Positions 1 to 9,133 of a stretch of 64,000 nt of DNA are shown in pieces. The stretch's first letter is position 1; each line of letters begins with the position of its first letter. A program made the translations under genes and the position numbers. Below the pieces are notes generated by a model. That model ran no database searches and had not been told where the DNA came from. It saw only the letters and a program-made list of their open reading frames with translations. This stretch comes from Gordonia heveisoli (GTDB lineage Bacteria > Actinomycetota > Actinomycetes > Mycobacteriales > Mycobacteriaceae), in contig NZ_JASXSH010000003.1 in assembly GCF_030315745.1 (NCBI RefSeq), forward strand, positions 124,001-188,000. The letters are read 5' to 3'.

Positions 1-581
1 ATGGGATCGGGCGCGACGCCGGTGCCGAAGGCCTCGAAAACCTCGGCGGCGGCCTCCGGGTCGACGGCGACATTCCACTCCGCGACCGGTGTCGTGTTCC
101 CGTGAGCGTGGAACGCGCCACCCATCACGACGAGGCGGCGCAGCCGCGTCGGTAGCGTGGCGTCGCGTCGGATTGCCTCGGCCAGCGAGGTCAGCGGTCC
201 GGTGACCAATCCCACGAGTTCACCCTCGTAACGCCGTGATGCCTCGATCCACGCATCGGCAGCGTCGCCGGGGGCTGCGGCAAGTGTGACGGCCGGTAGT
301 TCCGCGTAGCCGATGCCGAGCGGACCGTGGGTGTCCTCGGTGGTCATCAGGTCAGCGACCAAGGGAGTCGGTGAACCCTGATGCACCGGGATGTCGCCGC
401 GGCCGCAGAGACCGAGCCACGCCAGGTTGTTGGCCGTGACGACGTCGACGGGCACATTGCCCGCGGTCGACGCGATCCCGACGATCTCGACGTCGGCCCG
501 GGCCAGGAGGTAGATCAGCGCGACCGAGTCGTCGATACCGGTGTCGCAGTCGAAGAACAGGCGCTGGGTCACGGCGACCAT
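1..581 (-). CDS. Inosine/uridine-preferring nucleoside hydrolase, C-terminal part outside the window
   Basis: The reading frame starts at an ATG whose first base is 581 and runs off the left edge, so about 193 N-terminal residues are present. The N-terminus contains FDCDTGIDDS, the Asp-rich calcium and ribose binding signature of the nucleoside hydrolase (IUNH) family. Further in, VTGPLTSLAEAI and VVMGGAFHAHGN, followed by AEWNVAVDPEAA, match the conserved family blocks. These enzymes split ribonucleosides into base and ribose in purine or pyrimidine salvage. Substrate preference cannot be read from this fragment. It is transcribed away from the MscS gene across a gap of about 105 bases. Family assignment is firm. 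Confidence 0.9.
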   Translation of the reverse strand, partial: MVAVTQRLFFDCDTGIDDSVALIYLLARADVEIVGIASTAGNVPVDVVTANNLAWLGLCGRGDIPVHQGSPTPLVADLMTTEDTHGPLGIGYAELPAVTLAAAPGDAADAWIEASRRYEGELVGLVTGPLTSLAEAIRRDATLPTRLRRLVVMGGAFHAHGNTTPVAEWNVAVDPEAAAEVFEAFGTGVAPDP

Positions 582-686
582 CGTGACCGGAATCGTTCCC
601 GGTACGCAATTCGCAGCCGTCCCCTCCGATGCGCGAAGGAGCGGCGCGGACTCGACAGATCAGCAGAGATCGCTACCGTCGGCACC

Positions 687-1643
687 ATGACCTCCCAACA
701 GATCGCATTCGAGTGGACGTCGTCAAACCGCGAGTGGCTGATCGAGAATCCGATCCGGATCGTGGCCTACATCCTGGTCGGTCTGGCCATCCGGTTCGTG
801 GCGCATCGCGCCATCGATCGGGCTACCCGCCGACCTGCCGGATCGTCGAAGGCAACCACCGACTCACCGAGCACGGACCGAAAGCCGTTGCTGATCAGGC
901 ACTTACGGGAACGTGTTCCCTCCTCGGCGGGCGGACGTGGCGCGGCGCAGGCCGAACGCCGCGCACAGCGGGCCGCCACCATCGGCTCGGTGCTGAAGTC
1001 GACGACGTCGATCGTGCTGCTCATCTGGGTGGTGCTGTCGATGCTGTCCGTCGTCGGGGTGAATATCGCACCCTTCCTCGCGTCGGCCGGGATCGTCGGT
1101 CTGGCAATCGGTTTCGGCGCACAGAATCTGGTACGCGACTTCGTCACCGGCATCTTCATGCTGCTGGAAGACCAATACGGGGTCGGCGACGTCGTCGACC
1201 TGGGGGAGGCGGTCGGTGAGGTGGAATCGGTCGGTCTGCGCGTCACCACACTGCGTGACGTGGACGGCACGCTCTGGTACGTCCGCAACGGCGAGATCGC
1301 CAGGGTGGGCAACATGAGCCAGGAGTTCGCGGTGGCGCGCATCGACGTCCCGGTGTCGCCGTCCACCGATGTGGAGAAGGCCCAGCACGTGGCGGCCGGG
1401 GCCGCGCGTGCGGCCGTTCACGACGATCCGTCCGACATCATCGGGGAGGTCACGATGCTTGGCGTACAAGCGGTGGCCGCCGACCAGGTCATGTTGCGCC
1501 TGACGGTGACGACCAAACCCAACGCACAATGGGCGGTGGCGCGTCGTCTGCGTGCCCGGATCCTGCGCGCCTTCGTCGCCGAACAGATCTCCCTGCCCTA
1601 TGTCGGGGCGTATGCCTTCGCGGCCGGTCCGAATCAGGGCTGA
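687..1643 (+). CDS. MscS-family mechanosensitive ion channel
   Basis: This is a 318-residue membrane protein of the small-conductance mechanosensitive channel family, which releases solutes on hypo-osmotic shock. The N-terminus has a hydrophobic segment at about residues 22-40, then a charged linker, then hydrophobic segments at about 108-150. The last contains the Gly/Ala-rich stretch AGIVGLAIGFGAQNLVRD, typical of the pore-lining helix TM3, and is followed by LLEDQYGVGDVVDLG, the start of the cytoplasmic beta domain. The frame is open further upstream, but ATG 687 gives the normal start. A TACCGT hexamer (674-679) ends 7 bases before it, consistent with a leaderless mRNA. The gene ends against a strong hairpin at 1685-1726. 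Confidence 0.92.
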   Translation: MTSQQIAFEWTSSNREWLIENPIRIVAYILVGLAIRFVAHRAIDRATRRPAGSSKATTDSPSTDRKPLLIRHLRERVPSSAGGRGAAQAERRAQRAATIGSVLKSTTSIVLLIWVVLSMLSVVGVNIAPFLASAGIVGLAIGFGAQNLVRDFVTGIFMLLEDQYGVGDVVDLGEAVGEVESVGLRVTTLRDVDGTLWYVRNGEIARVGNMSQEFAVARIDVPVSPSTDVEKAQHVAAGAARAAVHDDPSDIIGEVTMLGVQAVAADQVMLRLTVTTKPNAQWAVARRLRARILRAFVAEQISLPYVGAYAFAAGPNQG

Positions 1644-1684
1644 TACGAGACCAACCCCACCTGACGGTCGCCGCGGGTACGCCA

Positions 1685-1726
1685 AACGATGCAGGGCCGG
1701 TTCGTGTGAACCGGCCCTGCATCGTT
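1685..1726. terminator. Bidirectional hairpin between mscS-like gene and tRNA-Leu
   Basis: A perfect 19-bp inverted repeat with a 4-base loop (GTGT) lies between two convergent transcripts. The arms run 1685-1703 and 1708-1726. There is no long T run, as is usual in high-GC actinobacteria. It ends one base before the tRNA 3' discriminator position, so it probably terminates the channel mRNA and may also define the tRNA precursor end. Confidence 0.75.
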
Positions 1727-1727
1727 G

Positions 1728-1813
1728 TGTCCGAGGGGGGACTTGAACCCCCACGCCCGTTAATAGGGCACTAGCACCTCAAGCTAGCGCGTCTGCCATT
1801 CCGCCACTCGGAC
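1728..1813 (-). tRNA. tRNA-Leu (anticodon GAG)
   Basis: The reverse strand folds as an 86-nt class II tRNA. The acceptor arm GTCCGAG pairs with CTCGGAC and is followed by discriminator A. The anticodon stem CTAGC/GCTAG encloses the loop TTGAGGT, giving anticodon GAG (reads CUC/CUU). A long variable arm follows, as in tRNA-Leu, then a T arm with GGTTCAAGTCC. The 3' CCA is not encoded. Confidence 0.97.
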
Positions 1814-1873
1814 TTACTGCCTCAGCGTCGATCTTCTCTGTCTCGATCATCTCGCTCACCTGCGGCGCGCACA

Positions 1874-1903
1874 ACCATAACCGAGGTTGCCCGTCTACCC
1901 CAA
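1874..1903 (-). promoter_or_regulatory. Candidate promoter of tRNA-Leu
   Basis: On the reverse strand a -35-like TTGGGG (complement of 1898-1903) and a -10 TATGGT (complement of 1874-1879) are separated by 18 bases, about 60 bases upstream of the tRNA. The hexamers are only partial matches to consensus, so this is a tentative call. Confidence 0.4.
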
Positions 1904-1921
1904 ATCACGTAGGAAACAGGT

Positions 1922-3268
1922 GTGACTTCCTCAGCAAACGCCCCGCAAGCCGTCGACGAGGTCGTCGATCTGGTCAGCCGTCTGATCCAGTTCGACACGT
2001 CAAACACCGGAGAACCCGAGACCACGAAAGGCGAGGAGGACTGCGCCAAATGGGTGGCGCAGATGCTCGAGGAGGTCGGCTACACGACGCAGTACGTCGA
2101 ATCCGGCCGGCCAGGGCGCGGCAACCTGTTCGCCCGGCTGCCCGGCCCGCCCGACTCCGATCGAGGTGCTCTCCTCATCCACGCCCATCTGGACGTGGTG
2201 CCCGCCGAACCCGACGACTGGAGCGTCCACCCGTTCTCCGGGTCGGTCGCCGACGGATACATCTGGGGTCGCGGCGCTGTCGACATGAAGGATATGGCCG
2301 GGATGGCACTCGCCCTCGCCAGACAGTTCAAACGCGACGGCACGGTACCGCCCCGCGAGATCGTCTTCGCCTTCCTCGCCGACGAGGAAGCCGGCGGGAC
2401 CTGGGGATCGCACTGGCTGGTGGAGAATCGCCCCGACCTGTTCGAGGGCATCACCGAGGCGGTCGGCGAGGTCGGCGGCTTCTCGCTGACCGTCGATCGT
2501 CCGGATGGCACGCAACGGCGCCTGTACCTCGTGGAGACGGCCGAGAAGGGACTCTCGTGGATGCGACTGACCGCGGACGCCACCGCGGGCCACGGGTCCT
2601 TCCTGCACAGCGACAATGCGGTCACCGAGATCGCCGAGGCGGTCGCCCGCATCGGCAGGCACACGTTCCCGCTGGTGATCTCCGACTCGGTCGCCGAGTT
2701 CCTGCAGGTGGTCTCGGCGGAGACCGGTCTGGATTTCAATCCGGAGACCCCGGATCTGGAAACCGCTTTGTTCAAGCTGGGCAACCTCGCCCGGATCATC
2801 GGCGCCACCTTGCGTGACACCGCGAACCCGACGATGCTGCAGGCCGGCTACAAGGCCAATGTCATCCCGCAGAAGGCGCACGCGGTCATCGACTGCCGGG
2901 TCCTGCCCGGACGGCAGCAGGCCTTCGAAGCCGAGATCGACGAACTCATCGGACCCAACGTCACCCGGGAATGGATCACTCATCTCGATTCCTACGAGAC
3001 CAGCTTCGACGGCGACCTCGTCGACGCGATGAACGAGGCGATCCTCGCCCATGATCCCGACGGCAAGACGGTGCCGTACATGCTGTCAGCTGGGACCGAC
3101 GCCAAGGCCTTCGCCAAACTGGGTATCCGCTGCTTCGGGTTCGCGCCGCTGCAACTACCCCCCGACCTGGACTTCGCCGCACTCTTCCACGGCGTGGACG
3201 AACGTGTCCCGGTCGATGCAGTCCTGTTCGGCACCAAGGTGTTTGAGCACTTCCTTCTACACAGCTGA
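1922..3268 (+). CDS. M20/M25/M40-family metallopeptidase
   Basis: This 448-residue protein is a dinuclear-zinc exopeptidase or amidohydrolase of the M20 family. The metal-binding and catalytic landmarks are all present. HAHLDVV has H89 and catalytic D91, GRGAVDMKD has bridging D121, DEEAGG has general base E155 and ligand E156, and SAGTDAKAF lies near the C-terminus. A lid domain lies between. The GTG start at 1922 is preceded by an AGGAAACAG ribosome site. The gene sits next to the PEBP gene, as in mycobacteria (Rv2141c/Rv2140c from memory). Substrate is not predictable: dipeptides, N-acyl amino acids and succinyl-diaminopimelate are all handled by relatives. Confidence 0.93.
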   Translation: MTSSANAPQAVDEVVDLVSRLIQFDTSNTGEPETTKGEEDCAKWVAQMLEEVGYTTQYVESGRPGRGNLFARLPGPPDSDRGALLIHAHLDVVPAEPDDWSVHPFSGSVADGYIWGRGAVDMKDMAGMALALARQFKRDGTVPPREIVFAFLADEEAGGTWGSHWLVENRPDLFEGITEAVGEVGGFSLTVDRPDGTQRRLYLVETAEKGLSWMRLTADATAGHGSFLHSDNAVTEIAEAVARIGRHTFPLVISDSVAEFLQVVSAETGLDFNPETPDLETALFKLGNLARIIGATLRDTANPTMLQAGYKANVIPQKAHAVIDCRVLPGRQQAFEAEIDELIGPNVTREWITHLDSYETSFDGDLVDAMNEAILAHDPDGKTVPYMLSAGTDAKAFAKLGIRCFGFAPLQLPPDLDFAALFHGVDERVPVDAVLFGTKVFEHFLLHS

Positions 3269-3359
3269 GACATCCGGAGTGTAGGTTCGCCCCGTGTCGG
3301 CCTGGCCACGCCTAAGGTGACAGGTGACCGACGACAAGCCACTACCGAAAGGTGACCCG

Positions 3360-3905
3360 ATGGCGAAGTTCGATCCGTACGAACCGTTGCCCGCCCTGCC
3401 TGGATTCACGCTGACCTCGGAGTCCGTCACAGACGGGGCGCCGCTGCGCAGCCAGCAGGTGAGCGGGATCATGGGTGCCGGGGGTGACGACCTGTCGCCG
3501 CAACTGAGCTGGTCGGGTTTCCCGTCGGACACCAAGAGTTTCGCCGTCACCGTCTACGACCCGGACGCACCGACGGCCGCCGGATTCTGGCACTGGGCGG
3601 TCGCCGATATCCCGGTATCGGTCACGAGTCTGCCCGAGGGCGCGGGCGACGCGAGCGGCGGCGGACTTCCGGCCGGCGCGGTGCAGTTGCTCAACGACGC
3701 GTCGTCGAAACGGTTCGTCGGCGCGGCACCACCCCCCGGACACGGTCCGCACCGCTACTTCATCGTGGTGCACGCAGTCGACGTGGAGTCGCTGGAACTG
3801 CCGGACAACGCGACGCCGGCCTACCTCGGATTCAACCTGTTCTTCCACTCGATCGCGCGCGCGACGATCGTCGGGACCCACGAGCAGCCCGCCGAGAACG
3901 TCTGA
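3360..3905 (+). CDS. YbhB/YbcL-family phosphatidylethanolamine-binding protein (PEBP)
   Basis: This 181-residue protein is homologous to mycobacterial TB18.6 (Rv2140c). The PEBP core motifs are present: [10 protein letters not shown], then the ligand-pocket [15 protein letters not shown], then [19 protein letters not shown]. Members bind anionic lipids or phosphorylated ligands, and the precise role is unknown. The start is ambiguous. ATG 3360 has a GAAAGG ribosome site and matches the homologue N-terminus (MAKFDPY against a DPY-containing start). An in-frame GTG at 3324 lies 5 bases after a TAAGGT hexamer (3313-3318) and could initiate a leaderless mRNA, adding 12 residues. I prefer 3360. 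Confidence 0.88.
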   Translation: MAKFDPYEPLPALPGFTLTSESVTDGAPLRSQQVSGIMGAGGDDLSPQLSWSGFPSDTKSFAVTVYDPDAPTAAGFWHWAVADIPVSVTSLPEGAGDASGGGLPAGAVQLLNDASSKRFVGAAPPPGHGPHRYFIVVHAVDVESLELPDNATPAYLGFNLFFHSIARATIVGTHEQPAENV

Positions 3906-3913
3906 CCGCGGAG

Positions 3914-3953
3914 CGTCGGCGGCCACCCATCTAGAGATGGGTGGCCGCCGACG
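3914..3953. terminator. Bidirectional terminator between PEBP gene and pyrD
   Basis: A perfect 19-bp inverted repeat (arms 3914-3932 and 3935-3953) has only two unpaired central bases, so the real loop will be larger. It lies between two convergent stop codons and contains no other signal. Confidence 0.75.
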
Positions 3954-3958
3954 TGCGA

Positions 3959-5071
3959 TCAGCGAGCGGCGCTGCCCACCGCGTCGGAGATCGACGCGAA
4001 CCCGGCCTCGCGGACCCGCTGCGCCAGGCCCTCGTGGATCTCGGTGACCCACAGCGGGCCGCCGTAGATGAAGTTCGTGTAGCCCTGCAGCAGGTCGGCG
4101 CCCGCGCAGATGCGTTCCCACGCCTGATCGACGGTCTCGATCCCGCCCACGCTGACGAGCGCGATCCGGCCGCCGACCCGGTTGTACAGGCGGCGCAGAA
4201 CCGCCAACGACCGGTCGGCCAGCGGGGCGCCCGACAATCCGCCCGCGCCGATCTCCTCGACCTCGTCGGCCGGCGTCGCCAGCCCCGCACGGCTGATGGT
4301 CGTATTGGTCGCGACGATTCCGGCCAACCCCAGTTCGACGGCCAGGTCGGCGACCGCGTCGATGTCGTCGTCGGCGAGATCGGGGGCGATCTTCACCAGC
4401 ACCGGCACCGTCACCTCCTCCTGCACCGCGGCCAGGATCGGTCGGAGCGAATCGACCGCCTGCAGGTCCCGCAGTCCGGGGGTGTTGGGAGAACTGACGT
4501 TCACAACGACGAAATCGGCCAACGGACCGAGGAGCCGGGCGGAGATCCGATAGTCGTCGACGGCGTCGGCAACCGGGACCACCTTGGTCTTGCCGATGTT
4601 GGCACCGATGGGCACCGACACCGGGCCGGGACGGACCTGCGCCAGATGGGTCGCAGCGACGTGGGCGCCGGGATTGTTGAAGCCCATCCGGTTGATGAGG
4701 GCCCGGTCGGCCGGTAGCCGGAACAGCCGGGGCGTCGGGTTGCCGGGTTGGGCCTGCCCGGTGATCGTCCCGATCTCGGCGTAACCGAAACCGAGTTGGC
4801 CCCAGGCGTTGACCGCGGACGCCGACTTGTCGAAGCCCGCCGCCAAGCCCAGTGGCGCGGGGAAGTCGACACCGAACACCCGCTGGCGCAGTACCGGGTC
4901 GTGGGTCGCGAACACCTTCGCCGCGGCGAACCGCAGTGGCGCGACCCGACCGATCGCCCGGATCGCGGTCGAGGCGATGCCGTGGATGCGTTCCGGCGAC
5001 AGCAGGAACATCACTTTGAGCAGCAGCGGGTAGAGGGCGCGATTGAGCGCACCCACGACAGTTCTCAGCAC
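3959..5071 (-). CDS. pyrD: Quinone-dependent dihydroorotate dehydrogenase (class 2)
   Basis: PyrD oxidises dihydroorotate to orotate with FMN and passes electrons to membrane quinones, the fourth step of pyrimidine synthesis. The 370-residue product has the class 2 N-terminal membrane-associating helix ([18 protein letters not shown]). The FMN barrel motifs follow: [46 protein letters not shown] with the catalytic Ser of class 2 enzymes, and LVKIAPD. The frame extends upstream, but GTG 5071 is chosen because AAGGAAGG lies just before it and homologues begin there. It is the last gene of a run lipoprotein, DUF5703, pyrD on the reverse strand. Confidence 0.95.
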   Translation of the reverse strand: MLRTVVGALNRALYPLLLKVMFLLSPERIHGIASTAIRAIGRVAPLRFAAAKVFATHDPVLRQRVFGVDFPAPLGLAAGFDKSASAVNAWGQLGFGYAEIGTITGQAQPGNPTPRLFRLPADRALINRMGFNNPGAHVAATHLAQVRPGPVSVPIGANIGKTKVVPVADAVDDYRISARLLGPLADFVVVNVSSPNTPGLRDLQAVDSLRPILAAVQEEVTVPVLVKIAPDLADDDIDAVADLAVELGLAGIVATNTTISRAGLATPADEVEEIGAGGLSGAPLADRSLAVLRRLYNRVGGRIALVSVGGIETVDQAWERICAGADLLQGYTNFIYGGPLWVTEIHEGLAQRVREAGFASISDAVGSAAR

Positions 5072-5141
5072 AGTGCCTTCCTTGGGGCGTGAGGTGCGAT
5101 GGTTTCGGCGGGCCGCATCCATGCACCCATGTATCCGGGGT

Positions 5142-5450
5142 TCAGCCCGCGGCCGGATTCTCCGGATGGCCGGGGGCCGGGCGGCTGGCAGCCCGCGGCG
5201 GCCGTTTGCGTTTGAGCAGCACCTTGCGGGTGCCGTCCGAGTACAACCGGACCCGGGACAGTTCCCACCCGCCGAACTCGGCTTCGAGGGCCAGGCGCAT
5301 GGATGCGGTCACCCGGGTGACATCTGGTGGCAGGCGCAGCAGCAGGCGTTCGTAGTCGGCGTCGGTGACTTCCCAGCCGACCGGGTGCCGGTTGCCGTGG
5401 CGTGCGGCCGCCCGGCCCGCCCGGGGCAGGTGTCGATGACCGGCGCTCAA
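5142..5450 (-). CDS. DUF5703 family protein
   Basis: This 102-residue basic protein belongs to the actinobacterial DUF5703 family (Rv2137c-like from memory). The conserved core is [19 protein letters not shown], then [18 protein letters not shown], then a short basic tail. No signal peptide or membrane helix is seen. The start is an unusual TTG at 5450, three bases after the stop codon of the upstream lipoprotein gene (TGA-gca-TTG), so translation is probably coupled. No ATG or GTG in frame would keep the conserved N-terminus. Function unknown. Confidence 0.8.
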   Translation of the reverse strand: MSAGHRHLPRAGRAAARHGNRHPVGWEVTDADYERLLLRLPPDVTRVTASMRLALEAEFGGWELSRVRLYSDGTRKVLLKRKRPPRAASRPAPGHPENPAAG

Positions 5451-5453
5451 TGC

Positions 5454-6566
5454 TCACGCCCCGGGGCCGCCTGCGCCGGTACCCAGCGGGGCGCCGGTCG
5501 GGATGGTCTGCAGCTGACCGTCGCGGGAGGACAGCACATACAGCGCGCCCGACGTGTCGTCGACGACGAGATGATCGGGCTGCGCGACCGTGGCGAACTC
5601 CCGCACACGTCGTGGTTCACCGCTGGCGAGTGCATAGGCCACCACCTTGTTGTTGCCCGTCGTCGACACCCAGAGCAGCTCGTGGGTGTCGTCGTAGTCT
5701 ACGGCGAACGGACCGCCGGCCACCGGATAGCGGAAGCGCATGATCATCGGGGAACCGAAGAAGCCGAGGATCTCACCGTCACGGGTGTTCGCCACGAGGA
5801 CACGACCGAAGTGGTCGGCGGTGGCGTTGGTCGCACCGTTTCCGGCGCGGAGCGCGGGGCCCAGATCGCCGTTGTCGAGGTCGATCGGGGTCACCGAGGA
5901 CTGCGCGCGGTCCAGGACGACGACCTGCTCACCGTCGGTACCGGGCAGCCCGACGGTCAGTTCATCGACGCCGACGAAGCCACCGAAATCGTGGAGTTGT
6001 CGGAAGTCCTTGTCGTAGACGACGACCCGACCGCCTGCGGTACCCACGACGACCCGACCGTCGGCGGTGCGGGCGAGTGCAGTCGGCTCGGTGATCGTGG
6101 TCGGCGCGCTACGCACCTGACCGTTCGCGTCGATGGCGACCAGAATCGACGGACCGACCCCGACGAACGAGCCGTCTCCGGCCGGGATCAGATCGAGGAG
6201 TGCGGGTGTTCTCACCGTGCTGTGGGCACCATCGCCGCGGGCGAGACTCGCGGTCGGCAACCGCAGCACCTCGGTGCCCGCCGTCCCGAGGACGGCGACC
6301 GTCGGTCCCGACTGGGCCAGTGCGCGCGCCCCACGGGGGACCGCGACGACCTGGCCGGCCGGGGCCGCCGCCGGACCGGCGGGTGCCGGACTCGCGGTCG
6401 CCGGGGTGACCGTCGGGACATCGGGGCGGGAGTCGTCGGAGGAGGAACAGCCCACCACCGCGACGGCCAGGGCCGTCGTCAGCGCCGCCACCCCGACCGT
6501 CCGCAGGCCACGCTTGTGGAATCGATGGACGGGTCGCAGGGGACTGAGCGCACGCATGTACTCCAT
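5454..6566 (-). CDS. Secreted lipoprotein with predicted beta-propeller (LppL-like)
   Basis: The 370-residue protein starts with a basic region and a hydrophobic signal ending in a lipobox, AVAVVGC, with lipidated Cys at about residue 40. A Ser/Asp/Pro/Ala-rich linker follows. The rest is built of short repeated beta-strand blocks such as GDGSFVGVGPSILVAIDANG, TADGRVVVGTAGGRVVVYD and DYDDTHELLWVSTTGNNKVV, which look like blades of a seven-bladed propeller. It sits upstream of pyrD, the position of lppL in mycobacteria. Start ATG 6566 is a choice, as ATG 6557 is in frame and would shorten it by three residues. A ligand-binding or scaffold role outside the membrane is inferred only. Confidence 0.82.
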   Translation of the reverse strand: MEYMRALSPLRPVHRFHKRGLRTVGVAALTTALAVAVVGCSSSDDSRPDVPTVTPATASPAPAGPAAAPAGQVVAVPRGARALAQSGPTVAVLGTAGTEVLRLPTASLARGDGAHSTVRTPALLDLIPAGDGSFVGVGPSILVAIDANGQVRSAPTTITEPTALARTADGRVVVGTAGGRVVVYDKDFRQLHDFGGFVGVDELTVGLPGTDGEQVVVLDRAQSSVTPIDLDNGDLGPALRAGNGATNATADHFGRVLVANTRDGEILGFFGSPMIMRFRYPVAGGPFAVDYDDTHELLWVSTTGNNKVVAYALASGEPRRVREFATVAQPDHLVVDDTSGALYVLSSRDGQLQTIPTGAPLGTGAGGPGA

Positions 6567-6680
6567 CTTGCGTGAACGTGACCGGGCCTCCGGACCCGGG
6601 GCCACCCGATATGAGAAGTCTGTCCGCCGACGCCCCGAGGCGAATCGAGAGCACGGCGCCGCACCGCGTAGCATCGCGCC

Positions 6681-7523
6681 GTGACCGACACCATGACCTG
6701 GACTCAGTCGATCGTTCTCGGAGCCCTGCAGGGCATCACCGAATTCCTCCCCATCTCGTCCTCGGGCCACCTGCGTATCGCCTCGGAGCTCATGTTCGGC
6801 GACGATGCCGGCGCATCCTTCACCGCGGTTACCCAGCTGGGGACCGAGGCCGCGGTGCTGGTCTTCTTCGCCCGCGACATCGCGCGGATCGTCGTGGCGT
6901 GGTTCCGCGGGTTGTTCCACGCCGACGAGCGCGGGATCGACTACCGGGTGGGCTGGTATGTGATCTTCGCGACCATCCCGATCGGACTGATCGGGTTCAT
7001 CTTCAAGGACGAGATCCGGACCAGTGGACGAAATCTCTGGCTGGTCGCCACGGTGCTCATCGTGTTCTCCGGTGTGTTCTGGCTCGCCGAGCGATATGGC
7101 ACCAAACAGCGGTCGATGGAGCAGCTCACCTTGCGCGACGGCCTCGTGATGGGCCTCTCGCAGTGCCTGGCCCTGGTGCCCGGCGTGTCCCGGTCGGGTG
7201 CGACGGCCAGCGCCGGTCTGTTCCTTGGCCTCGAACGTGAGGCCGCCTTCCGATTCTCGTTCCTCCTCGCCATCCCGGCGGTGACGGCCTCCGGCCTGTT
7301 CAGCCTGCCCGATGCGTTCTCGCCCAGCGGGGACGGGATGGAGGCGACCGGACCGCAGCTGCTGGTGGCGACCGTCATCGCGTTCTTCGTCGGCTATGCG
7401 GCGATCGCCTGGCTGCTCAAATTCGTCAGCGGTCACTCGATGAACTGGTTCGGCGCCTACCGCGTGGTGCTCGGGTTGGCGCTGATCGCCTTGCTGGCGA
7501 CCGGGACCATCAGTGCGACGTAG
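6681..7523 (+). CDS. uppP: Undecaprenyl-diphosphatase
   Basis: UppP (BacA) removes a phosphate from undecaprenyl or decaprenyl diphosphate so that the lipid carrier can be reused in cell-wall synthesis. The 280-residue polytopic protein shows both family signatures: the acidic motif in [16 protein letters not shown] near residues 15-30, and [11 protein letters not shown], the phosphate-binding loop, near residue 175. Several hydrophobic helices follow. GTG 6681 lies exactly 6 bases after TAGCAT (6669-6674), a leaderless arrangement. An in-frame ATG at 6693 is the alternative. The next three genes run in the same direction. Confidence 0.96.
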   Translation: MTDTMTWTQSIVLGALQGITEFLPISSSGHLRIASELMFGDDAGASFTAVTQLGTEAAVLVFFARDIARIVVAWFRGLFHADERGIDYRVGWYVIFATIPIGLIGFIFKDEIRTSGRNLWLVATVLIVFSGVFWLAERYGTKQRSMEQLTLRDGLVMGLSQCLALVPGVSRSGATASAGLFLGLEREAAFRFSFLLAIPAVTASGLFSLPDAFSPSGDGMEATGPQLLVATVIAFFVGYAAIAWLLKFVSGHSMNWFGAYRVVLGLALIALLATGTISAT

Positions 7524-7569
7524 GCGCGGGTCGGATGCCGCATCGGTGCGCAATGCCTAAGGTTGACCC

Positions 7570-8355
7570 ATGACCGTGATTCTGGTTCGACACGGGCGTT
7601 CGGTGGCGAACACGTCGGGGGTGTTGGCCGGCCGCTCACCCGGGGTCGCCCTCGACGACCATGGGCAGACGCAGGCACGAGACCTGGTCGGTCGCCTCGG
7701 CGTGTGTCTCGACGACATCACCGCGATCGCCCGCTCGCCGCTGCAGCGCTGTGCCGAGACGATGGCGCCCCTGGTGGGAACGCTCGACGCGCGGGTCCGC
7801 GCGGGGGAGTCGAAGTTCACCGGCGAAGTGGTCGTCGACGATCTCGCGGAGGTCGACTACGGCACCTGGACCAGCCGGCCCATCCGCGAGCTCCTCAACG
7901 AGCCGCTGTGGAAGGTGGTCCAACAGCAACCGTCCGCGGCGGTGTTTCCGGAGGGTGAGGGACTGGCCGATGTGCAGGCCCGGGCGGTGCGCGCGATCCG
8001 CGAACTCGATCGCATCCACGGCGGGCCGGACGGGTCGGGTGTGTGGGTCGCCTGTTCGCACGGTGATGTCATCAAGTCGGTGATCGCGGACGCGATGGGC
8101 GTACACCTGGACGGATTCCAGCGGATCGTGGTCGATCCGGCGTCGATCAGCGTGATCCGCTACGGACAGACCCGGCCCTACGTCCACACCGTCAACAGCA
8201 CCGAGGTGCTCTCGGTACCGGTGTCGCGGCCCGCGCACGACGATGCGGTGGTCGGGGGTGGTGCCGGTACCGACGGTCGGCGACCCGATGGCCCGGTATC
8301 CGATGGCCCGGTATCCGACGCCGCACGCGCGGCGATAATGGCAGAGACGAACTGA
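7570..8355 (+). CDS. Histidine phosphatase family protein, MSMEG_4193-type
   Basis: This 261-residue phosphoglycerate-mutase-like phosphatase carries VRHGRS (R7, catalytic H8), the likely acid E94 in LAEVDYGTW, and the second histidine H164 in ACSHGDVIKS. The family corresponds to Rv2135c and is typically followed by a DUF3090 gene and a kinase-like SCO1664 gene, as it is here. The substrate is not known. ATG 7570 follows TAAGGT (7558-7563) by 6 bases, so a leaderless mRNA is likely. The C-terminal tail is unstructured and contains a duplicated Asp-Gly-Pro-Val-Ser block. The DUF3090 gene begins 9 bases after the stop, suggesting co-transcription. Confidence 0.9.
   Translation: MTVILVRHGRSVANTSGVLAGRSPGVALDDHGQTQARDLVGRLGVCLDDITAIARSPLQRCAETMAPLVGTLDARVRAGESKFTGEVVVDDLAEVDYGTWTSRPIRELLNEPLWKVVQQQPSAAVFPEGEGLADVQARAVRAIRELDRIHGGPDGSGVWVACSHGDVIKSVIADAMGVHLDGFQRIVVDPASISVIRYGQTRPYVHTVNSTEVLSVPVSRPAHDDAVVGGGAGTDGRRPDGPVSDGPVSDAARAAIMAETN
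8287..8316 (+). repeat. Two tandem 15-bp copies in the phosphatase C-terminus
   Basis: The unit GATGGCCCGGTATCC occurs twice head to tail (8287-8301, 8302-8316). It adds a second copy of five residues in the disordered tail (PDGPVSDGPVSD) and keeps the frame. Confidence 0.9.
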
Positions 8356-8364
8356 GGAGGTGTG

Positions 8365-9132
8365 ATGGCTCGCGCGATACATGTGTTCCGGAGTCCGGAC
8401 CGCTTCGTCGCCGGAACGGTCGGGCAGCCCGGTGATCGGACGTTCTACCTCCAGGCGGTGCACGAGACCCGCATCATCAGCGTGATGCTGGAGAAACAGC
8501 AGGTGGAGATCCTGGCCGATCGCATCGGCGCGTTGTTGGAGGAGATTCATCGACGTTTCGGGACGCCGATCCCGCCGCAGACCGATCGGGTCGGGGACAT
8601 CAGCCCGCTGGTGATGCCGGTCGACGCCGAGTTCCGGGTCGGCACGATGGGGCTGGGCTGGGACGCCGAAGCCGAGGCCGTGGTCGTCGAACTACTGGCG
8701 CTGACCGACGGCGAATTCGACGAGAGTGTCGTCCTCGATGACACCGATGAGGGTCCGGACGCGGTCCGGGTGTTCCTCAGTACCCAGGCTGCCCGGGAGT
8801 TCGCGGCCCGATCCTCGAAGGTGCTGTCGGCAGGCCGCAGGCCCTGCCCGCTGTGTGCGGAACCGCTGGATCCGACCGGGCATCTGTGTGTGCGGACCAA
8901 CGGCTACAAACGTGACGCACAGCTGAGCAAGTCGCTCGACTTCATCGATCCAGAGGTCCTCAACAGCCTTGCCGCGCAGGGTGATCCACGATTCCTGGAA
9001 GCTGACGACGAATTCGGTGAGCAAGGGACCGATCCGGCCGATCCGGATGTGGACGACCCCGACAGCGACAACCCCGACAGCGACGACCCGGGCTCCGCGT
9101 CCGGCGGCACCCGGCCCGACACCTCGTTCTGA
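8365..9132 (+). CDS. DUF3090 family protein with C-terminal Cys/His zinc-ribbon-like motif
   Basis: This 255-residue actinobacterial protein is homologous to Rv2134c, starting MARAIHVFRSPDRFVAGTVG. The body is an alpha/beta domain of unknown function. Near the C-terminus CPLCAEPLDPTGHLC places C161, C164, H173 and C175 in a likely zinc site. The last 40 residues are Asp/Pro-rich and disordered and include a short duplication (PDSDNPDSD). ATG 8365 is favoured over GTG 8362 by a GAGGAGG ribosome site and homologue length. It lies between a phosphatase and a kinase-like protein and probably acts with them, although no activity is established. Confidence 0.9.
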   Translation: MARAIHVFRSPDRFVAGTVGQPGDRTFYLQAVHETRIISVMLEKQQVEILADRIGALLEEIHRRFGTPIPPQTDRVGDISPLVMPVDAEFRVGTMGLGWDAEAEAVVVELLALTDGEFDESVVLDDTDEGPDAVRVFLSTQAAREFAARSSKVLSAGRRPCPLCAEPLDPTGHLCVRTNGYKRDAQLSKSLDFIDPEVLNSLAAQGDPRFLEADDEFGEQGTDPADPDVDDPDSDNPDSDDPGSASGGTRPDTSF

Positions 9133-9133
9133 G

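Noticed and set aside
3342..5126. Long reverse-strand open frame (594 codons) antisense to the PEBP gene and overlapping pyrD
   Set aside because: Arg/Gly/Pro-rich composition without any motif. It lies opposite the real PEBP gene and out of frame with pyrD, as expected from high-GC codon bias.
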